64,000 nt of DNA from Hydrogenophaga sp. (lineage in GTDB: Bacteria > Pseudomonadota > Gammaproteobacteria > Burkholderiales > Burkholderiaceae_C): contig NZ_JAILWB010000004.1 in the NCBI RefSeq assembly GCF_025699295.1, positions 1 through 64,000 on the forward strand, written 5' to 3'. Below are positions 59,884 through 64,000 of the stretch, in pieces (within the stretch, counting starts at the first letter, position 1; every line of letters begins with the position of its first letter). Position numbers and translations under genes: made by a program. The notes beneath the pieces are model-generated. The model was not told the origin of the DNA. It saw nothing but the letters and a program-made list of their open reading frames with translations, and ran no database searches.

Positions 59884-60963
59884 ATGGATCGTCGTTCCCT
59901 CATCAAGCATGCCGGCATTGCTGGCGTGCTCGCCGCTGGCGCCGCGCCTGCCGTGCATGCCCAGGCCGCCATCCGCTGGCGTCTGGCCTCGAGCTTCCCC
60001 AAGGCGCTCGACACCATCTACGGCGCTGCCGACGTCTTCGCGAAGAAAGTGGGCGAAATGTCCGGCGGCAAGTTCACGATCTCCGTGCACCCCGGTGGCG
60101 AGCTCATGCCCGCGTTCGGCGTGGTCGACGGCGTTCAGGAAGGCACCGTGGAGTGCGCCCACACCGCGCCCTACTACTTCTTCGGCAAGGACGACACCTT
60201 CGCCCTGGACTGCGCCATTCCCTTCGGCCTCAACAGCCGCCAGATGACGGCCTGGATGTACGAAGGCAACGGCATGAAGCTGTTCCGCGAGTTCTACGAG
60301 GGCTACAACATCGTGAACTTCCCGATGGGCAACACGGGTGCGCAGATGGGTGGCTGGTACCGCAAGGAAATCAAGTCGCTCAAGGACATCCAGGGCCTGA
60401 AGATGCGCATCGGCGGCTTTGCCGGCCGGGTGCTCACCACCATGGGCGGTGTGCCGCAGAACATCCCGGGTGGCGAGATCTACCAGGCGCTGGAGAAAGG
60501 CACCATCGACGCCACCGAGTGGGTGGGTCCGTACGACGACCAGAAGCTCGGCTTCAACAAGGTCGCGCCGTACTACTACTACCCCGGCTGGTGGGAAGGT
60601 GGCCCGCAGCTCTCGCTGTACGTCAACAACAAGGCCTATGCGGGGCTGTCGCCCGAGAACAAGGCCATCGTGGAATGCGCCGCCGCCATCGCGCACACCA
60701 CCATGCAGGCCAAGTACGACGCTCTCAACCCCGGCGCGCTCAAGCAGCTGGTGGCCTCGGGCACCAAGGTGCTGGCGTTCCCCAAGTCCGTGATGGACGC
60801 GGCGTTCAAGAACTCCATGGCCCTCTACGCGGATATCAGCACCAAGAACCCGAAGTGGAAGAAGATCTACTCGGACTACTCGGCCTTCCGCAAGGACCAG
60901 AACCTCTGGTTCCGTTTCACCGAAGCGCAGTTCGACAACTACATGCAAAGGGCCAAGCTCTAA
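59884..60963 (+). CDS. dctP: TRAP transporter substrate-binding protein (2-oxoacid type)
   Basis: A 359-residue periplasmic DctP-family receptor. Tat-like leader MDRRSLIKHAGIAGVLAAGA (cleavage near AVHAQ, residue 27). LKMRIGGFAGRVLTTMGGVPQNIPGGEIYQALEKGTIDATEWVGP includes the conserved Arg that salt-bridges a carboxylate; YYYYPGWWEGGPQLSLYVN is typical of the dimeric 2-oxo-monocarboxylate binders (TakP-like). Likely imports pyruvate-type or other 2-oxoacids with DctQ and DctM. A terminator separates it from dctQ, typical for over-expression of the receptor. Confidence 0.93.
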   Translation: MDRRSLIKHAGIAGVLAAGAAPAVHAQAAIRWRLASSFPKALDTIYGAADVFAKKVGEMSGGKFTISVHPGGELMPAFGVVDGVQEGTVECAHTAPYYFFGKDDTFALDCAIPFGLNSRQMTAWMYEGNGMKLFREFYEGYNIVNFPMGNTGAQMGGWYRKEIKSLKDIQGLKMRIGGFAGRVLTTMGGVPQNIPGGEIYQALEKGTIDATEWVGPYDDQKLGFNKVAPYYYYPGWWEGGPQLSLYVNNKAYAGLSPENKAIVECAAAIAHTTMQAKYDALNPGALKQLVASGTKVLAFPKSVMDAAFKNSMALYADISTKNPKWKKIYSDYSAFRKDQNLWFRFTEAQFDNYMQRAKL

Positions 60964-60984
60964 GCGGTCCCGGCGTCCGACAAG

Positions 60985-61009
60985 AAGCCCCGCCCTCGCG
61001 GGGCTTTTT
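60985..61009 (+). terminator. Rho-independent terminator between dctP and dctQ
   Basis: AAGCCCCGC (60985-60993) pairs with GCGGGGCTT (60998-61006) across CCTC, followed by T residues to 61009. Partial read-through would lower dctQ/M relative to dctP. Confidence 0.85.
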
Positions 61010-61140
61010 GCTCGGACTGCCCGGACGGGTTGTCGCTGCCGTTCCATGGCATTGGCCGTCAGCCCGGGTTCAGTCTCGGACGGGCATGCCCACTAGACTT
61101 TGCGGCTGGCCGCACAGGCCTTTCTCAGATGGGAATTCCC

Positions 61141-61743
61141 ATGTCGCTCCTGCTCAAGATATCCCGACTCATCGACGCCCTGGCCGAACTCATCGGCAAG
61201 CTCGCCATGTGGTTCATTCTGGCCGCCACCCTCATCAGCGCGGGCAATGCCATCGTGCGCAAGATCTTCAGCGTCAGCTCCAACAGCCTGCTGGAAGTCC
61301 AGTGGTACCTGTTCGCCGCTGTGTTCATGCTCGGTGGTGGTTATGCCTTCCTGCGCAACGCCCACGTGCGCATCGACTTCGTGTCGGGCCGGTTCAGCGC
61401 GCGCACGCGCAACTGGATCGATGTCGCCGGTATCGTGATTTTCCTGTTTCCACTCTGCTACATGATGATGACCCTGGGCTGGCCGCTGTTCGAGCGCGCA
61501 TGGGAAACCGGCGAGATGTCGTCCAACGCGGGTGGCCTGATCCGCTGGCCGGTGTACGGTCTCATTCCACTCGGTTTTGCGCTGCTGATGCTCCAGGGTG
61601 CTTCGGAGCTGATCAAGCGCTTTGCCTTCCTGACCGGCAACGGCCCGGACGCCCTGAGCCACACCGGGCCTGACGAGATCCAGCAGCTGGCCGCGGACAT
61701 TGCCGCGCAGGACAAGACCCGCAAGGCAGGGGCCGCGTCATGA
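61141..61743 (+). CDS. dctQ: TRAP transporter small permease
   Basis: A 200-residue membrane protein with four predicted helices: AMWFILAATLISAGNAIVRKIF, LEVQWYLFAAVFMLGGGYAFLRNAHVRIDFVS (the DctQ signature with R-x-D), IVIFLFPLCYMMMTLGW and YGLIPLGFALLMLQGASELIK. It pairs with DctM to form the Na+-driven permease. ATG 61141 is used; in-frame ATG 61129 would add four residues. Overlaps dctM by 4 bp. Confidence 0.9.
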   Translation: MSLLLKISRLIDALAELIGKLAMWFILAATLISAGNAIVRKIFSVSSNSLLEVQWYLFAAVFMLGGGYAFLRNAHVRIDFVSGRFSARTRNWIDVAGIVIFLFPLCYMMMTLGWPLFERAWETGEMSSNAGGLIRWPVYGLIPLGFALLMLQGASELIKRFAFLTGNGPDALSHTGPDEIQQLAADIAAQDKTRKAGAAS

Positions 61744-63518
61744 TGGAACTGCTCGCACAGAACTTCGTGCCCGTGATGTTCACGGGGCTGCTGCTCTTCC
61801 TGCTGGCCGGTTTTCCGGTCGCGTTCTCGCTGGCCGCCACCGGCCTGTTCTTCGGCCTGATCGGCATGGAGCTGGAGCTCTTTCCGCCCAACCTCTTTCA
61901 GGCGCTGCCGCTGCGCGTGTTCGGCATCATGCAGAACGACACGCTGCTGGCGATTCCGTTCTTCACACTCATGGGCATCATCCTCGAACGCAGCCGCATG
62001 GCCGAGGACCTGCTCGAAACGGTGGGCCAGGTGTTTGGTCCGCTGCGCGGTGGCGTGGGCGTGGCCGTGGTGCTGGTGGGTGCGCTGCTGGCGGCCACCA
62101 CCGGCGTGGTAGCCGCGTCGGTGATCTCCATGGGCCTGATCGCCATGCCCATCATGCTGCGATACGGCTACAACCGCACCATCGCCACCGGCACCATCAC
62201 CGCCTCGGGCACGCTGGCGCAGGCCTTGCCGCCCTCGCTGGTGCTGATCGTGCTGGCCGACCAGCTGGGGCGTTCGGTGGGCGACATGTACGCTGGTGCG
62301 CTGGTTCCCGGACTGTTGCTGGTCGGTCTCTACCTGTTGTTCATCGCGGCCGTTGCCATCGTCAGGCCCAAGTGGGTGCCGGCGCTGCCGCCGGAGGCCC
62401 GCATCTATGTCGAGCCCAGCGGTGCCAGTGGTCATGTGTCGCTGGTCACCTTGCTGGTGCTGTGCGGAGCCGCGGGCTATGCCTGGTCGCAGATGCACGA
62501 GGCGATCATGAACCCCTTCCTCGGGCGTGAGTTGCCCGCGCCGGGCGATGAAGTTTTCATCATGTCGCTCACCGTCTCGGCCTTCCTGGCCCTGGGGCTG
62601 GCGCTGTTCAACCGCCTGTTCCGGCTGGGACTGCTCTCGCGCCTGTGTGAACGGGTCACCTTCGTGCTGATCCCGCCGCTGGTGCTCATCTTCCTGGTTC
62701 TGGGCACAATCTTTCTGGGGGTGGCCACGCCCACCGAAGGCGGCGCCATGGGTGCGCTGGGCGCGCTGATCATGGCGGGTGCGCGGCGCACGCTGTCGTT
62801 CTCGCTGCTCAAGCAGGCGCTGGAAAACACCACCAAGCTGGCCATCTTCGTGATGTTCATCCTGATCGGTTCGACGGTGTTCAGCTTCACCTTCAACGCA
62901 GCCGACGGTCACGTCTGGGTCGAACACCTTTTCGACAAGCTGCCTGGCGGCCAGCTCGGCTTCCTGCTGGTGGTCAACTTCCTGGTGTTCGTGCTGGGCA
63001 TGTTCATCGACTTCTTCGAGATCGCGTTCATCGTGATTCCGCTGCTGGCGCCTGTTGCCGAGAAACTGGACATCGACCTGATCTGGTTCGGCATCATCCT
63101 GGCGATGAACCTGCAGACCTCGTTCCTCACGCCGCCTTTCGGTTTCGCGCTGTTCTACCTGCGCAGCGTGGCCGCGCGCGAGGACTACGACGATGCGGTG
63201 ACCGGCAAGCGCATCCCGGCTGTCACCACCACGCAGATCTACAAGGGCTCGATCGCCTTCATCATCCTGCAGGTCATCATGGTGGCGGTGATCGTGTTCA
63301 ATCCCACCATCGTCACCGGCAATCTGGAGGCTGCGGTCAAGGTAGATGATGCCGCCGTGACCGACATGCTGCGCAACATGCCCAGCCTGGATGAGGCTGC
63401 CGAAGAAGCCGCGGAGGAAGAGGAGGGCGAGGAGGGCGCGATGCCCGAGCCGCCCGCTCTGGAGCAGAACGCCGACGACCCGATGAAGGCGCTTCAGAAC
63501 AGCCTCAAGAAGAACTGA
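61740..63518 (+). CDS. dctM: TRAP transporter large permease
   Basis: A 592-residue DctM with 12-14 membrane segments: [19 protein letters not shown] at the start, [25 protein letters not shown], and [19 protein letters not shown] near the end. It is longer than the usual DctM (about 430 aa) owing to a large loop (residues about 215-290) and an acidic C-terminal tail [20 protein letters not shown], typical of the 2-oxoacid/taurine-class permeases. Ends 31 bp before dut. Confidence 0.92.
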   Translation: MMELLAQNFVPVMFTGLLLFLLAGFPVAFSLAATGLFFGLIGMELELFPPNLFQALPLRVFGIMQNDTLLAIPFFTLMGIILERSRMAEDLLETVGQVFGPLRGGVGVAVVLVGALLAATTGVVAASVISMGLIAMPIMLRYGYNRTIATGTITASGTLAQALPPSLVLIVLADQLGRSVGDMYAGALVPGLLLVGLYLLFIAAVAIVRPKWVPALPPEARIYVEPSGASGHVSLVTLLVLCGAAGYAWSQMHEAIMNPFLGRELPAPGDEVFIMSLTVSAFLALGLALFNRLFRLGLLSRLCERVTFVLIPPLVLIFLVLGTIFLGVATPTEGGAMGALGALIMAGARRTLSFSLLKQALENTTKLAIFVMFILIGSTVFSFTFNAADGHVWVEHLFDKLPGGQLGFLLVVNFLVFVLGMFIDFFEIAFIVIPLLAPVAEKLDIDLIWFGIILAMNLQTSFLTPPFGFALFYLRSVAAREDYDDAVTGKRIPAVTTTQIYKGSIAFIILQVIMVAVIVFNPTIVTGNLEAAVKVDDAAVTDMLRNMPSLDEAAEEAAEEEEGEEGAMPEPPALEQNADDPMKALQNSLKKN

Positions 63519-63549
63519 TGAATGCCCACCTGTATGGAGCGAACGGCGC

Positions 63550-63999
63550 ATGCACATTGACGTGAAGGTGCTGGATCCGCGCATCGCGGACCAGCTCCCG
63601 GCCTACGCCACCGCCGGCAGCGCCGGACTGGACCTGCGCGCGTGTCTGGACGAACCCCTGACGCTCGCTCCCAATGCCTGGCAGCTCGTGCCCACCGGCA
63701 TGGCCATTCATCTGGCCGATCCGGGCTACGCGGCCATGATCCTGCCGCGCTCGGGGCTGGGCCACAAGCACGGCATCGTGCTGGGCAATCTGGTCGGCCT
63801 GATCGACAGCGACTACCAAGGGCAGCTCATGGTGAGCGCCTGGAATCGCAGCGACGTGGCCTTCACCATCCAGCCACTGGAGCGGATCGCGCAGATGGTG
63901 ATCGTGCCCGTGGTGCAGGCCCGCTTCAATGTGGTGAGTGACTTTGCCAGCGCCAGCGAGCGCGGCGCAGGCGGTTACGGTTCAACCGGTCGCGGCTGA
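63550..63999 (+). CDS. dut: deoxyuridine 5'-triphosphate nucleotidohydrolase (dUTPase)
   Basis: A 149-residue trimeric dUTPase hydrolysing dUTP to dUMP, keeping uracil out of DNA. Motifs 1-5: [48 protein letters not shown], and the C-terminal Gly-rich [12 protein letters not shown]. The complete gene ends one base before the window end. Confidence 0.96.
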   Translation: MHIDVKVLDPRIADQLPAYATAGSAGLDLRACLDEPLTLAPNAWQLVPTGMAIHLADPGYAAMILPRSGLGHKHGIVLGNLVGLIDSDYQGQLMVSAWNRSDVAFTIQPLERIAQMVIVPVVQARFNVVSDFASASERGAGGYGSTGRG

Positions 64000-64000
64000 G

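Noticed and set aside
1..64000. CRISPR arrays, tRNA or rRNA genes, insertion sequences, prophage genes
   Set aside because: No regularly spaced direct repeats, cloverleaf-like sequences, transposase motifs or phage structural genes were found.

Overview
This is a GC-rich, gene-dense chromosomal window with many ATGA-type overlaps and convergent genes only a few bases apart. The protein families and gene orders (xseB-ispA-dxs, DUF2782-thrB next to polA, a DctP/Q/M TRAP system, PhoX phosphatases, Tat-exported enzymes) point to a betaproteobacterium of the order Burkholderiales. A Comamonadaceae such as Hydrogenophaga or a relative is most likely. That placement is inference from gene content. 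I saw no rRNA, tRNA, prophage, insertion sequence or CRISPR array.

Layout. 0-4.7 kb: an esterase, a GMP reductase and a UvrD-type helicase interrupted in frame by a palindromic repeat. 4.7-8.8 kb: a Tat-exported PhoX phosphatase behind a Pho box, then a small arsR-arsO pair with two candidate ArsR operators. 9-17 kb: an accessory block with a cytochrome c, a DAPG-hydrolase-like protein, an ECF sigma factor, EthD, GST and AraC proteins, and a methyltransferase / haloperoxidase-like / flavoprotein operon. 17-25.3 kb: divergent ion-transport operons (SulP-USP; Kef-type antiporter-USP-SLC13-Na/Pi), with a 12-C tract touching the antiporter start codon and an FNR-like palindrome upstream.

25.3-30.8 kb: a seven-gene arsenic operon (GAPDH-arsJ-arsR-arsC-acr3-arsC-arsH). 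It combines export of 1-arseno-3-phosphoglycerate with arsenate reduction and arsenite efflux, and its promoter region carries an ArsR-type operator and a Pho-box-like element. 30.8-37.8 kb: a lipid / phosphate-starvation locus (phosphatidylserine decarboxylase, class III aminotransferase, Mpo1/DUF962-like membrane protein, GT4 glycosyltransferase, second PhoX) with two back-to-back Pho boxes. With phoX at 4.7 kb this forms an inferred PhoB regulon inside the window.

38-46.4 kb: a MetX-like hydrolase, two tandem GNATs, the DUF2782-thrB-BPSS1780-FecR operon and polA. 46.4-48.6 kb: a four-gene Ras-like GTPase / Roadblock module, driven from an unusually AT-rich region with a nested palindrome. 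This is the least understood system here. 48.9-56.3 kb: an exported dienelactone hydrolase, a ZIP transporter, and a Rieske oxygenase-EamA-sulfurtransferase-sensor kinase operon. 56.6-64 kb: xseB-ispA-dxs (isoprenoid precursors), a 2-oxoacid-type TRAP transporter and dUTPase.
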